In this document: one piece after another, positions 32,522 through 42,082 of the stretch
How the letters are laid out: each line of letters starts with the position of its first letter
Position numbering within the stretch: the first letter of the stretch is position 1
Assembly (NCBI GenBank): GCA_903881475.1
Contig: CAIRTK010000011.1
Location: 1-64,000 of the forward strand
DNA: 64,000 nucleotides
Reading direction: 5' to 3'
From: an uncultured Opitutia bacterium
GTDB lineage: Bacteria > Verrucomicrobiota > Verrucomicrobiia > Opitutales > Opitutaceae
Translations under genes and position numbers: made by a program
Notes under the pieces: generated by a model
The model's input: the letters and a program-made list of their open reading frames with translations, nothing else
Database searches by the model: none
Told to the model about the DNA's origin: nothing

Positions 32522-33703
32522 TCAGTTTCCCAGCATCCGCACGCGGCGGTCCTTGCGCGGAAACTGGAGCGTCACGACCGTGCCGAGGCCTTCCTTGCTT
32601 TCGACCCCGATCTGGCCGCCATGCTCGCGCATGATGCGCTGCACGATCATCAGCCCGAGCCCGTGGCCGCCGGCCTTCGTCGTGTGATACGGCTGGAAGA
32701 GCCGGCCGAGATCCTCCGCCTTGATGCCCGCACCGGTGTCGCCAAACAGCAGGAACACGCTGTCGTCGTCCGCGCGCGACCGGATCTTGAGCTTGCCGCC
32801 GGGCGACATCGCCTCGACGGCGTTCTTCGTGATGTTGAAGAACACCTGCTTCAGCTGGTTCCGGTCGGCCATCACGACCGGGAGATCCGCGGGGGTCTCG
32901 GCCTCGACCTTGATGCCCCGGTCGGCAAGTTCGTTGTGCTGGAAACGGAGCACCTCGGCCAGCACGTCGGCCAGGTTGGTCTCGGCCAGGTCGGGCGGAT
33001 GCGGCCGGATCGCCTCGAGGAAATTGCTGATGATGCCATCGAGCCGGCGGACTTCCTCCTGGCAGACCTGGATCGAGTCGGCCAGCGACGCGGATTCCTT
33101 GGGCGAAGCGGCCTGGAGCTTCTTCAGCTTCCGCTCGATGAGCTGCAGGTGGATCGTGAGCGAATTGAGCGGGTTGCCGAGTTCATGCGCCACGCCGGCC
33201 GCGAGCAGGAGGATGGAGGAGGTGCGCTCGCTTTCGATCCGCGCCTCGGTGGTCTGCTTGTCCTTCGTGATGTCGGACAGGATGACCGCGAAACGGTGCT
33301 GGGCGGACTTCCCCTCCCCGCGGAACGGCACCATGTAGAGGCGCACGCTGCGCGGCTCGGGGTAGGTCAGCTCGAATTCCCGCGCGACGACCGGCGACAC
33401 CGCGCGGTCCGCATCGAGCGCCGCCTCCAGCGAGGTGCGCAGGCCCGGGACGATCCGCCAGAGGGTTTCGCCCGTGATGGCCTCCGCGCCCAGGCCGACC
33501 AGCCGCTGGGCGGCGGAGTTGGCGTACTCAATGCGGCCGTCGGCGGTGATGACGAGCACGCCCTCCTGCAGTGTGTTGAAGATGTCCTCGAACAACCCGC
33601 GCTCGCGCGCGAGGCGCTGCACGAGGTTCGCCAGGTTGACCGAGTCGAGCGCATCGAGCCGCCCGAGCACACGGTCGAGCGAGGAATGTTTCTTGCCAGG
33701 CAT
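32522..33703 (-). CDS. PAS-domain sensor histidine kinase (NtrB-like)
   Basis: 393 residues, no transmembrane helix, so a cytoplasmic sensor. PAS domain at ~35-150 (TLQEGVLVITADGRIEYANSAAQRLVGL). HisKA with phosphoacceptor His173 in VAHELGNPLNSL. HATPase with N box FNITKNAVEAM, G1 FGDTGAGI and G2 GGHGLGLMIVQRIM. It would phosphorylate the NtrC-type regulator encoded 2.4 kb downstream on the same strand. The input signal is not evident. Confidence 0.92.
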   Translation of the reverse strand: MPGKKHSSLDRVLGRLDALDSVNLANLVQRLARERGLFEDIFNTLQEGVLVITADGRIEYANSAAQRLVGLGAEAITGETLWRIVPGLRTSLEAALDADRAVSPVVAREFELTYPEPRSVRLYMVPFRGEGKSAQHRFAVILSDITKDKQTTEARIESERTSSILLLAAGVAHELGNPLNSLTIHLQLIERKLKKLQAASPKESASLADSIQVCQEEVRRLDGIISNFLEAIRPHPPDLAETNLADVLAEVLRFQHNELADRGIKVEAETPADLPVVMADRNQLKQVFFNITKNAVEAMSPGGKLKIRSRADDDSVFLLFGDTGAGIKAEDLGRLFQPYHTTKAGGHGLGLMIVQRIMREHGGQIGVESKEGLGTVVTLQFPRKDRRVRMLGN

Positions 33704-33736
33704 CGGGCGTCGTTGTGCACGAGCCCGCCGGGCCGG

Positions 33737-36700
33737 TCAATGTCCGGCCGGCAGCACGAATCCTCCGGACAAGCCGTCCGATTGCCTGGCGGGCTCAGCG
33801 AGCCTGCCCTGCCCTGCCTTCCACTCGCCCAAGGCCGGCGCAAAGAACGGCTCGCCGGGTCCAAAATCCCCGATCCATATATCCTCGTCCGCCTTGACCG
33901 CGCCGGCCGCCGGCGCCGCCACCAGGTCGATCCCGTCACTGTCCGCCTGCCTGATCCGGCCGGCCCACCGGCCGGCGGCGTTGTACACGCTCGCGCCGGC
34001 ATAGGCGTTCGCAAGGATAAGGTGCGTCTTGGTCGTAAGCCGGGTTCCGCGCACCGCCGACACCCGCGCCAGCCCGACGGCCGCATCATCACGCAGCGTC
34101 AGCACCAGTTCGTCCCCGTCGATCCGGGCCGCGGTCATGGTGTTCGCCGTGCGGCAGTCCCGGCCAAAATTCACCACCCGGCCCACGAGCGCGGCAGCCT
34201 CCTCGGCCGTGGCCGGCACGGCCAGCCGCACGCCGACCGTCGAGCCCGGCAAATCCACGCGGCTGATTTCACCCGCCCAGGTTTTCACCTCGGTCGCGAG
34301 CCGGCCATCGAGCCGGACCCCCGGCCCGTCCGCGGTCCATGCCCGCTCCCAAGCCCCGTCGGCGCCAAGCGACGCCACGGTCACGCGCGCCGCGGTATCG
34401 AGCCGGTGGCCGCGAACCTCCACCCGATGCTCCGCGCCCGGCGCACCCACAACGATCACATCGGCCCCGCCATCGGGCCGACTGGCCACCACGGCCACGC
34501 CGCCGGGAAGCTCGATGCGCTCCACCGCCGTCAGGAGTCCCTCGCCGTCGTTCGGCTCCAGCACGCTCACAAAGCGGCTCTCCAGGGTTTCGCCCGCCCG
34601 GGCCGCATGGCGGGCGATCATGTAGTGCACCGCCTGCGGAAACTTCACCGGTGAAACGCGGGCCTCGGCCACGATGATCTCCTGCCCGGCCTGGGGCAGC
34701 AGCCGCACGCGCAGCTTCGCCTTCGCGTCCTTCTCGTGCGTGTAGTCGCCCAGGACGTCGCCCCGCACCAGCCGGCGGACGCCTGCCAGATGCTGGAAGC
34801 CCGAGCCACGGTAGGCCATGTACCCGCCCTGGTAGTTTTTCGCGCCCAGCTTGGGATCGTCGTAGATTTCCCCGACCTGGATGTTTTCGCCGGCGAGCGT
34901 GCCGGTCTCCTGCACACGCCAGTCGCCCCCGGCCAGCGTGAATTTCCCAGGCGGGCCGTGCAGGCTGTAGTCATGCTGCCGGCCGCCCCGCACGTCGAAG
35001 ACATCCACCACGTAGCTCCGGCCCCCGCCGGAATCGACCATCACCTGGGTGCGCCGGTACACGTCGCATTGCGGGTAGGTCCCGGGAGCATCCACCGCCA
35101 TCGCCCGCGACCAGGTGCCGACGGCGAAGAGTTCGACCGTGCCGGCGACATTGCCCGGCTGCGTGCCCGCATCGACGGTCACCGTGTTGTGGGAAATCGT
35201 GTTGAGCGACCACGTGAAGACGCCGGGCACGAGTTCGTTCATCGCGTCGGGGTAACCAAGCTCGGGCATCATCGGCTGGCCATGCGCGTAGAGATCGAAG
35301 GCCAGGCGGTCGTAATGGGAATGCGTCACATGCAGCCCGTAATACAATGAAAGCGCGGTCGTGTCCGCCGGGTCGTTCAGGAGGCCGAGCCCGAAGCCCG
35401 ACAGCAGCCGCGACGGCTGCGGCGGGAGATAGCGGCCCGGGGCGTCCGGCGCCTGCACCTCGACCGGCGGGTTCAGCAGGGCGTTGAAGTCCCGGAACCC
35501 CGTGGCGCCCGCCGCCCCGAACCCCGCCAGCACCTGCGCATAGCGCGGGTCGTGGTACAGCTGGTAGGCGATCTGGTAGGCCGTCAGGTTTTCCTCGATG
35601 GCCGTGCCGCCGTAGACGGTGAAACTGTCGCCGATCGCAGGGGTGTATTTCCCGATGGCGACCGCCTCCAGCGGCGCATTGAACAGCCGGCGCAGCCGCG
35701 GCAGCGTCGCCACGTCGCGGCCGAGCCGGGGCAGCAGGGTCGCCAGCTGGCTGAGGTTCGCCACCCAGTGGGCGTTGTACTCGGGCGACTCGTAGGGCTC
35801 GCCGTCGCGCCAGAGCAGGCTGGTGAGGGCGTAGCGCAGGCCCATGAACATCGTGCCGCCGGGTTCGTCGATGATCGAGGCGAGGTAGCGCGCGTTGTCG
35901 CCGTGCTGGCGCACGATCGCGAGCACGAGCAGCGAGCGCTGGTGCATGCCGTAGTTGCCGCGCGTCTTCCACTCGTAGTACGCGTCGATGCCGTCCTCCA
36001 GCAGGTTGGCCTCGATGGATGCCCGCAGCGCCGGCCCGTCCTGGCCGTAGAGCCGCTGCAGCGCCGCGTCGCCGTCGAGCGACGGCCAGATCGCGTCGTA
36101 GGCCTCGGCGAACCCGGCGATAAGGTAGCTCTCCCAGATGGCGTTGACGACCTTCCCGGTGTAGCGCTCGCCCTTCGCCGCCAGGATCTCCCCGAAGCGC
36201 GACTGGCTCTCGTGGTCCATGTTGGGGTAAACCTCGGCGATGCGGCGCAAAAGGACCGCAGCCTTGTGCGCATAGCGGGCGTCGCCGGTCAGCAGATACG
36301 CCCGCGCAAGCGAGGCGAGGCCGGTCGCGAGGTTCGGGTGCGGCGCGGTGCCGTGCATCATCCAGAGCCAGTGGTTCCAGTACGCGACAAACCAGTAGCG
36401 CTGGCCGTCGGGCGCCACCCAGCCGCGGCCGTCGTCCACGTACGGGCCGTTGAAATCGCTGCGGTCCTTGAAGCCGCTATGGTAGAACTTGCCATAGTCG
36501 TTGCTCGGATAGGTCTCGCCGCCGATCGGGCACTTTACCTTGAAGGGCTCCTTTGGGTCGATGATCCACGGGTAGCTGTTGCCAGTGACCTCGAAGATCT
36601 TCCGGCCATGGATGGGGCAGCCCGCCGGACAGCAGTCGAACGCCCGCGGCACTTCCGCGCCCGTGACCACGTCGCGCAGCGCCTCGTCGGTCCATGCGAC

Positions 36701-36982
36701 CCAGTAGTCGGCGTCCTTGATGTAACCCTCCGCCAGCGCCCGGGCCGCGGGATACCGGGCGACGTTGGCGCGCGCCCGGGCCACTTCGGCGTCGGTGAAC
36801 AGCGTGCGCGCATCCTTCAGCGGAAACCGCGGCGTGCGCGGCCGGACCGGCAGGATCTCCCCGACCTTCAGCGCCGGATGCGGCGTGCCCGGGGCCGCCC
36901 AGTCGCTGGCGGAATGGGCCGGCAGCAGCGGGCACGTGCCCAGGCCCAGGAGGGTCATCAGGTATTTCCGGAGGTTCTTCAT
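33737..36982 (-). CDS. Heparinase II/III-like polysaccharide lyase
   Basis: 1081 residues from the ATG at 36982, with a signal peptide (KYLMTLLGLGTCPLLPAHS). The alpha/alpha barrel (residues ~50-520) includes YGMHQRSLLVLAIV and NAHWVANLSQLA. The beta-sandwich begins near HVTHSHYDRLAFDLYAHGQPMMPELGYPD and SHNTVTVDAG, the classic heparinase II/III block with candidate catalytic His/Tyr. It is about 400 residues longer than minimal family members because of a C-terminal beta domain. It likely degrades an acidic polysaccharide outside the cytoplasm. The stop of the ABC permease is 2 bp upstream, so it is co-transcribed with the sugar importer. Confidence 0.87.
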   Translation of the reverse strand: MKNLRKYLMTLLGLGTCPLLPAHSASDWAAPGTPHPALKVGEILPVRPRTPRFPLKDARTLFTDAEVARARANVARYPAARALAEGYIKDADYWVAWTDEALRDVVTGAEVPRAFDCCPAGCPIHGRKIFEVTGNSYPWIIDPKEPFKVKCPIGGETYPSNDYGKFYHSGFKDRSDFNGPYVDDGRGWVAPDGQRYWFVAYWNHWLWMMHGTAPHPNLATGLASLARAYLLTGDARYAHKAAVLLRRIAEVYPNMDHESQSRFGEILAAKGERYTGKVVNAIWESYLIAGFAEAYDAIWPSLDGDAALQRLYGQDGPALRASIEANLLEDGIDAYYEWKTRGNYGMHQRSLLVLAIVRQHGDNARYLASIIDEPGGTMFMGLRYALTSLLWRDGEPYESPEYNAHWVANLSQLATLLPRLGRDVATLPRLRRLFNAPLEAVAIGKYTPAIGDSFTVYGGTAIEENLTAYQIAYQLYHDPRYAQVLAGFGAAGATGFRDFNALLNPPVEVQAPDAPGRYLPPQPSRLLSGFGLGLLNDPADTTALSLYYGLHVTHSHYDRLAFDLYAHGQPMMPELGYPDAMNELVPGVFTWSLNTISHNTVTVDAGTQPGNVAGTVELFAVGTWSRAMAVDAPGTYPQCDVYRRTQVMVDSGGGRSYVVDVFDVRGGRQHDYSLHGPPGKFTLAGGDWRVQETGTLAGENIQVGEIYDDPKLGAKNYQGGYMAYRGSGFQHLAGVRRLVRGDVLGDYTHEKDAKAKLRVRLLPQAGQEIIVAEARVSPVKFPQAVHYMIARHAARAGETLESRFVSVLEPNDGEGLLTAVERIELPGGVAVVASRPDGGADVIVVGAPGAEHRVEVRGHRLDTAARVTVASLGADGAWERAWTADGPGVRLDGRLATEVKTWAGEISRVDLPGSTVGVRLAVPATAEEAAALVGRVVNFGRDCRTANTMTAARIDGDELVLTLRDDAAVGLARVSAVRGTRLTTKTHLILANAYAGASVYNAAGRWAGRIRQADSDGIDLVAAPAAGAVKADEDIWIGDFGPGEPFFAPALGEWKAGQGRLAEPARQSDGLSGGFVLPAGH

Positions 36983-36984
36983 GG

Positions 36985-37908
36985 TTAGCCTTTGACCGCG
37001 CCCACCAGCATGCCACTGACGAAATAACGCTGGCCCGCGAGAAAAATTCCGAGCACCGGCAGCAGCATGAGCAGCGAACCCGCCATCACGTACTGCCACT
37101 GGGCGCCGCTCGCCTGCTGGAATTGCTGGAGGCCGATCGGCAGGACGCGCAGCTGCTCCAGGTTCGTCACGACCAGCGGCCAGAGGAGGTTGCTCCACGC
37201 CCCCATGAACGTGAAGATCGCCAGCGTGGCGAGGCCGGGCTTCGCCAGCGGCAGGATGATCCGGGAGAAAATCTGCCAGTGCGTCGCCCCGTCGATCCGC
37301 GCCGCCTCGTCCAGTTCCCGCGGGATGCTGAGCAGGAACTGCCGCAGCAAAAACGTCCCGTACGCCGAGAACATCCCTGGCACGATGAGGGCGAAATAGG
37401 AATCGACCCCCACGAACCGCCCGACCGCCGTCGCGTCCGGTCCCGTCCCGAGGTAACGCAGGCCCATCCAGTCCACGAACGGGCACATCGCCTGGAGCCA
37501 GGCGGGGATCAGCCGGATCACCGCAAAGTTGGGGATGAGCGTTGTCGTCGCCGGCACCATCATCGTCGCAAGGTAGAGGAGAAACAGTCGGTCCCGCCCC
37601 GGCCAGCGCAGCCGGGCGAAGGCGTAGGCGGCGCAGGCGCTCGTCAGCACCTGCCCCGTCGTCGTGAAAAACGCCACGATCAGGCTGTTCAGGTAGTACC
37701 GCAGGAAGGTGACCCGGGTCCACACTTCGGCAAAGTTGCCCCAGTTCCAATCGCGCGGGATGAAGATATGCCAGAGCGAGTCCCCCGGCTGCAGCGCCAT
37801 CCGCGCGGACCCGAGCGCCGTCGTGAACATGAGCCCGAGCGGCAGCGCCATCGTCAGCCCGAACAGGATGAGCGGCAGGTGCAGGAGCGTGCGCAGGGTG
37901 GGTTTCAT
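36985..37908 (-). CDS. Carbohydrate ABC transporter permease (MalG type)
   Basis: 307 residues with six hydrophobic helices and the EAA loop LDEAARIDGATHWQIFSRIILPLAKPGLATL, which docks the ATPase. It starts 2 bp after the stop of the MalF-type permease (37911). The C-terminus (AGQRYFVSGMLVGAVKG) is the usual MalG ending. No ATPase gene is in this operon, so it probably shares a promiscuous MsmX/UgpC-type ATPase encoded elsewhere. Confidence 0.93.
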   Translation of the reverse strand: MKPTLRTLLHLPLILFGLTMALPLGLMFTTALGSARMALQPGDSLWHIFIPRDWNWGNFAEVWTRVTFLRYYLNSLIVAFFTTTGQVLTSACAAYAFARLRWPGRDRLFLLYLATMMVPATTTLIPNFAVIRLIPAWLQAMCPFVDWMGLRYLGTGPDATAVGRFVGVDSYFALIVPGMFSAYGTFLLRQFLLSIPRELDEAARIDGATHWQIFSRIILPLAKPGLATLAIFTFMGAWSNLLWPLVVTNLEQLRVLPIGLQQFQQASGAQWQYVMAGSLLMLLPVLGIFLAGQRYFVSGMLVGAVKG

Positions 37909-37910
37909 GG

Positions 37911-38822
37911 TCAGGCGCCCTCCGATCCGCCGCGGCGCCAGTTGACGAGCGTCACCGCGAGCGTGATGAAGAAGATGACCCACGCGATGGCGGACGCGTA
38001 GCCCAGCTCGAAGAACCGGAAGGCCTTCAGGTAAACGTAATAGCCCAGCGTCGTGGTCGACCCGTACGGCCCGCCGTCCGTCATGATGTACGCCGTGTCG
38101 AAGCCCGACTGCAGCCCGTAGATCAATTCGATCGTGACGATGAAAAACGTGGCTGGCCGCAGCGCCGGCCAGGTCACGTGCCAGAACTGCTGCCAGCGGT
38201 TCGCCCCGTCGATGCGCGCCGCCTCGTGCAGTTCCTCGGACACGCCCTGCAGCGCCGCGAGATAGACGACCATGCTGAGGCCGCCCACCTTCATCCACAG
38301 GGTCATGAAAATCAGCGAAGGCTTTGCCAGGGCGGGATTCTGCAGCCAGCTGGGGCCGGGCAGATCCATCCGGGCCAGCAGTGCGTTGAACAGCCCGTAG
38401 TTCGGCTCGAACATGTATTTCCAGAGGTAAAAGATGGCCGCCCCGTAGAGGATCGAGGGCAGGAAGTACACCAGCCGGTACGCCGCCGTGAACCGCAGTT
38501 TCCGGTTCAGCGCCAGGGCGAGCACCAGCGAGCCCGCGATGTTCAGGGGCAGCGCCAGCAGCATGAAGAGCGTGTTGCCGAGGTACTGCCAGAACTCCGG
38601 GTCGTTGGCCTGCCAGCCCTGCGGCGTGCCGTGAAACCCGAACAGGCCCGTGAAATTGGCGAGCCCGATCCAGTGCGGCCGCGACAGCGCGTCCCAGCTC
38701 GTGAACGAGAGGTACAGGGACACCGCCACCGGACCCGCCGTGAACACCAGGAAGCCGAGCAGGTTCGGCAGCAGGAACGCCACGGCCGGGCGCACGTCGC
38801 GGTTCGCGTCGTTCAACTTCAT
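37911..38822 (-). CDS. Carbohydrate ABC transporter permease (MalF type)
   Basis: 303 residues, six helices, EAA loop LHEAARIDGANRWQQFWHVTWPALRPATFFIV. The N-terminal helix (FLLPNLLGFLVFTAGPVAVSLYLSFTSWD) is typical of CUT1 permeases. The start overlaps the solute-binding protein's stop (ATGA). It forms the heterodimeric channel with the MalG-type protein encoded immediately downstream. Confidence 0.93.
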   Translation of the reverse strand: MKLNDANRDVRPAVAFLLPNLLGFLVFTAGPVAVSLYLSFTSWDALSRPHWIGLANFTGLFGFHGTPQGWQANDPEFWQYLGNTLFMLLALPLNIAGSLVLALALNRKLRFTAAYRLVYFLPSILYGAAIFYLWKYMFEPNYGLFNALLARMDLPGPSWLQNPALAKPSLIFMTLWMKVGGLSMVVYLAALQGVSEELHEAARIDGANRWQQFWHVTWPALRPATFFIVTIELIYGLQSGFDTAYIMTDGGPYGSTTTLGYYVYLKAFRFFELGYASAIAWVIFFITLAVTLVNWRRGGSEGA

Positions 38823-40150
38823 CGGTAGAATCCCTTCTGCTTCTCCCGCGCCAGCCAGCGGTAGATCTCGTCTTCCAGGGTCTGCAGGATGACCGGGATC
38901 GGGACATCCGGCTCCGCCGTCAGCTGCCCGAGCCGGCTGTCGATGATGCGGCGCAGTTCGCCGAGCCCCGGGCCGTTGACCGGCAGCCGGCTCCGGCCCG
39001 CCTCCAGCGTGTCGAAAAAATACTGGACCGAGCGCGGATAACCCGGGGCCGCGCGGACCGCGGGATCGTCCATCATCTCGCGGTAGACCGGCATGTAATT
39101 CCCGGTGCGGACATGGAGCATGATGTTCTCGCGCGAGAGATAAAACCGCAGGAACCGCCGGGCCGCCTCCGCATGCTTCGTCCGGGCGGAGATGGCCAGC
39201 AGCTGCGCCCCCGCCGCCGTCACCCGGTCGCCGCGCGGTCCCGCCGGGAACGGGATCACGTCCCAGGCAAACGTCGCCGGCTCCTGGCTGCCCGGATGGC
39301 CCCAGATCCCCATGATGTACATCACCGCCTGCCCGGTGCTGAACATGCCGTAGGGCGTGCCTTCGTCGGAGGCCTTCGTCGTTTCCGCCCGCGACAACAG
39401 TCCCCGCGCGCCCACGACCCGCCGCACATAACGGCACATTTCCTCCGCCTCCGGCGAGTTCACCAGCACCTTCGCCGGGTGCCGGCTGTCATCGAACACC
39501 CGGCCCCCGAATGTGAACAGCATGCTCGTCATGTCGGGCATCGCCCCGAAAAATTCCGCCGGCGCCTCCGGATGGCCCGACAGCCGGGACAGCCGCGGCG
39601 CCCATTGCTCCACCCACGCCCAGGTGACGCCAGCCGGCGGCGGGATCGTCACGTGGCCCCGCGCCAGCAGCTCCAGGTTCACCTGCGGGATCACCCCGGA
39701 CACCCCGTAGGGCACGACATAATAGCGGCCGTTGTAGAGCAGGTCCTGCGGCACGATCGGCATGAAAGTCAGGTGCTGCTCGCGCTGCGCCGCCGCCATC
39801 AGGTCGGTGACATCCATCAGCAGGCCCCGGTCCGCCCATTCGTAGTAGGCATTGACGTCGACCGTCATGATGTCGGGCATCACGCCGCCCACGATCAGGG
39901 TCTGCATCTTTTCGTTGTAGGCACCGGAAACCGGGGTCAGCTCGACCCGGATCCCGGGGTTTTCGCTCTCGAAGCGGGCGATCGCCCGCTGTTCCAGGTC
40001 GGCCACCGGGCCGCCGCCCCAGAGATAAAACTGCAGCACCGTCACCCCGGGGTCCGGCGAACGCGTGCAGCCCGCCCCCAGGGCGCAGAGCATCGCAACG
40101 GACAGAAACCGGGAGCAGAGTGACACGGGGCGTAACAAAGCGCGAACCAT
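38819..40150 (-). CDS. ABC sugar-binding lipoprotein
   Basis: 443 residues. Signal peptide with lipobox ALGAGC (Cys around residue 28). The mature domain shows the extracellular solute-binding family 1 fold: TVLQFYLWGGGPVADLEQRAIARFESENPGIRVELTPV, GGVMPDIMTVD and FSTGQAVMYIMGIWG. It is first in the order binding protein, MalF, MalG, heparinase-like lyase; these four genes are packed with 2-4 bp junctions and so form one catabolic operon. The ligand is unknown, probably an oligosaccharide released by the lyase. Confidence 0.92.
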   Translation of the reverse strand: MVRALLRPVSLCSRFLSVAMLCALGAGCTRSPDPGVTVLQFYLWGGGPVADLEQRAIARFESENPGIRVELTPVSGAYNEKMQTLIVGGVMPDIMTVDVNAYYEWADRGLLMDVTDLMAAAQREQHLTFMPIVPQDLLYNGRYYVVPYGVSGVIPQVNLELLARGHVTIPPPAGVTWAWVEQWAPRLSRLSGHPEAPAEFFGAMPDMTSMLFTFGGRVFDDSRHPAKVLVNSPEAEEMCRYVRRVVGARGLLSRAETTKASDEGTPYGMFSTGQAVMYIMGIWGHPGSQEPATFAWDVIPFPAGPRGDRVTAAGAQLLAISARTKHAEAARRFLRFYLSRENIMLHVRTGNYMPVYREMMDDPAVRAAPGYPRSVQYFFDTLEAGRSRLPVNGPGLGELRRIIDSRLGQLTAEPDVPIPVILQTLEDEIYRWLAREKQKGFYR

Positions 40151-40293
40151 GCCGCCGGCGCCGCGACCAACAAGAAAAAAAACCCTCAGGTTGGGGCCAG
40201 TAGCCGCGAGCAGGGCGCCACTCGGCGCAGGGTCGGCCGCCCGGTCGCACCGCCGCCCGGTGCGCGGGCGGATGGCCGCGTCTTTCGCGTCCC

Positions 40294-41046
40294 TCAGAGA
40301 AAATCCATCTGCGCCGGGTCCGAGTGCTGCGCGAGGAGTTTCCGCAGAAACAGATCGCGGTGCTGCACGCAGCGCCCGCGCCGCAGCACCGCCTCGCGGT
40401 GCTCCTCCGTGCCGTAGCCCTTGTGCTGGCTGAAACCATAGCCGGGGAACCGGGTGTCCAGGTCGTTCATCAGCCGGTCCCGCGTGACCTTCGCGATGAT
40501 GCTCGCCATCGCGATGCTCAGCGACCGGGCGTCCCCGCTGACGATCCCGGTGTGCGGATACGGGAAATTGCGCAGCGCCAGGCCGTCGATCAGGATGCGC
40601 GCCGACACCGTCGGCTGGAACGCCGCGATCTCCTCGGCCGAGGCGAACAGGTCCGGCTCGCGCTTCCGCTCGAACGCCTCCGGCGGATAAATGCCCGCGA
40701 TGGCGCGCCGCATCGCGAGCTTCGTCGCACCCAGGATGTTGAACTGCTCGATCTCCGCCACGTCGGCCACGCCGTAGTGCGCGTGGATCTGCCCCTGGGC
40801 GGCCAGGGTTTCAAACTCCAGCCAGAGTTCTTCGCGCTCGGCCGGCGTGAGCTGCTTGGAGTCGTTGACGCGGACCGCTTTCGTCGTCGCCCAGCGCCCC
40901 TCGAGAAACTGTCGCGTCACCAGCACCGCCCCGGCCACCACCGGCCCCGCCAGCGCGCCACGCCCGGCCTCGTCGACCCCGATCAGGCCGGCTACCCCCT
41001 CGATCTGCTTCAGGTCAAACCCACGGAGCTGGCGCCGCTTGGCCAT
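40294..41046 (-). CDS. rnhB: Ribonuclease HII
   Basis: 250 residues. Active-site opening LIGVDEAGRGALAGPVVAGAVL (Asp25, Glu26), NDSKQLTPAERE, and the third acidic region in ILIDGLALRN with ASIIAKVTRDRLM match RNase HII. The enzyme removes single ribonucleotides and RNA:DNA hybrids. The central segment (PEAFERKREPDLFASAEEIAAF) is a modest insertion. The gene lies 19 bp downstream of rnhC on the same strand. Confidence 0.93.
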   Translation of the reverse strand: MAKRRQLRGFDLKQIEGVAGLIGVDEAGRGALAGPVVAGAVLVTRQFLEGRWATTKAVRVNDSKQLTPAEREELWLEFETLAAQGQIHAHYGVADVAEIEQFNILGATKLAMRRAIAGIYPPEAFERKREPDLFASAEEIAAFQPTVSARILIDGLALRNFPYPHTGIVSGDARSLSIAMASIIAKVTRDRLMNDLDTRFPGYGFSQHKGYGTEEHREAVLRRGRCVQHRDLFLRKLLAQHSDPAQMDFL

Positions 41047-41065
41047 GGTGTCGGATCAGACGGCC

Positions 41066-42073
41066 TCACCACTCCATCTTCGGCGGCGGCGGCTTGAGCG
41101 GGAGCTCGTCGAGCTTGCCGGCCGCGGAAACCACTTCGTACGCCGTGCGGAAATGGAGTTTTGCGAACTCGCCGAGGGCGCGCACGCCGAACTTCGCCAT
41201 GATTTCGTTCGCCTGTTCTTTCACGAGGGGACCCGCCCCTTTCTGCAGCTTCGCGCCGAACTTCTTGGAGAGCGCGTGCATCTGCCGGACGAACTCGGCG
41301 CGCGCGACGACCGACGCCGCGGCCACCACCGGGTCCTCCTCCGCCTTCGTGCGCATGCGCAGCTCAAAGCCCTCGACCTTCTTCTTCGCGAGCTCGCGCT
41401 GGACCAACGGCTGCTCGGTGAACTGGTCCAGCAGGCCCCACGGCACGCGCTTCGCCAGGAGGGCCTGCTCCAGCGCCGTGGCATGCTGCCAGGCGAGCAG
41501 GCTGTTCAGGTTGGCCCGCGGCCGCGCCATCAGCTCGTTGTACTTCGGCATCCCGCAAAAGCAGGTCCGCACGACGGCGCCGTTCGTCTCCCGGATCAGC
41601 TTGTCGAGCTTGATGATCTGGCTCTCGGCGATCTTCTTCGAGTCCTTCACGCCCGCTTGGATCCACGCGTCGATGGCCGGCCGGTCCGCAATGACCGTGG
41701 CCGCGATGACCGGGCCGAAAAAATCGCCCTTCCCGCTCTCGTCGAGTCCGGCGTGCGACTCGAACCAGTCGGGATGCAGCACCTCGTCATAGCCGAGCTT
41801 CGCCGCACCCGTGACCTCGGGCTCGAGCGTGTTCGTGACGAAGTCCTCCGTGCCCTTGCCGGCGATGACCACCTTGCCGCTGGTGTAGGCGGCAAGGTTG
41901 ATCTTCAAGTGGTCAGCCTTGTAGGCAAAGCGCGTGTAGGCGACCTCGAACGGCATGAAACTCCGCGCCTCGCAGATCGCGCGCAACTTCTCCATCTGGG
42001 CGTCATCCAGCTTGGCCGTGTAGGAGGCGAGCTTCTTGGGGGCCTCTTCATCGGAGGTCGGCTTCTTGGGCAT
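41066..42073 (-). CDS. rnhC: Ribonuclease HIII
   Basis: 335 residues. The N-terminal TBP-like substrate-binding domain (~90 residues, SFMPFEVAYTRFAYKADHLKINLAAYTSGKVVIAGKGTEDFV) distinguishes HIII from HII. The catalytic domain follows with HAGLDESGKGDFFGPVIAA, GVKDSKKIAESQI and VVAAASVVARAEFV. It hydrolyses RNA:DNA hybrids such as R-loops and Okazaki primers. ATG at 42073. It is divergent from mutY; a long imperfect inverted repeat fills the gap. Confidence 0.93.
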   Translation of the reverse strand: MPKKPTSDEEAPKKLASYTAKLDDAQMEKLRAICEARSFMPFEVAYTRFAYKADHLKINLAAYTSGKVVIAGKGTEDFVTNTLEPEVTGAAKLGYDEVLHPDWFESHAGLDESGKGDFFGPVIAATVIADRPAIDAWIQAGVKDSKKIAESQIIKLDKLIRETNGAVVRTCFCGMPKYNELMARPRANLNSLLAWQHATALEQALLAKRVPWGLLDQFTEQPLVQRELAKKKVEGFELRMRTKAEEDPVVAAASVVARAEFVRQMHALSKKFGAKLQKGAGPLVKEQANEIMAKFGVRALGEFAKLHFRTAYEVVSAAGKLDELPLKPPPPKMEW

Positions 42074-42082
42074 GGAGGTAGC

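Noticed and set aside
31466-34654. Plus-strand frame of more than 1000 codons across GH2 and the histidine kinase
   Set aside because: It is antisense to genes with intact catalytic motifs and shows low-complexity His/Arg/Gly composition.
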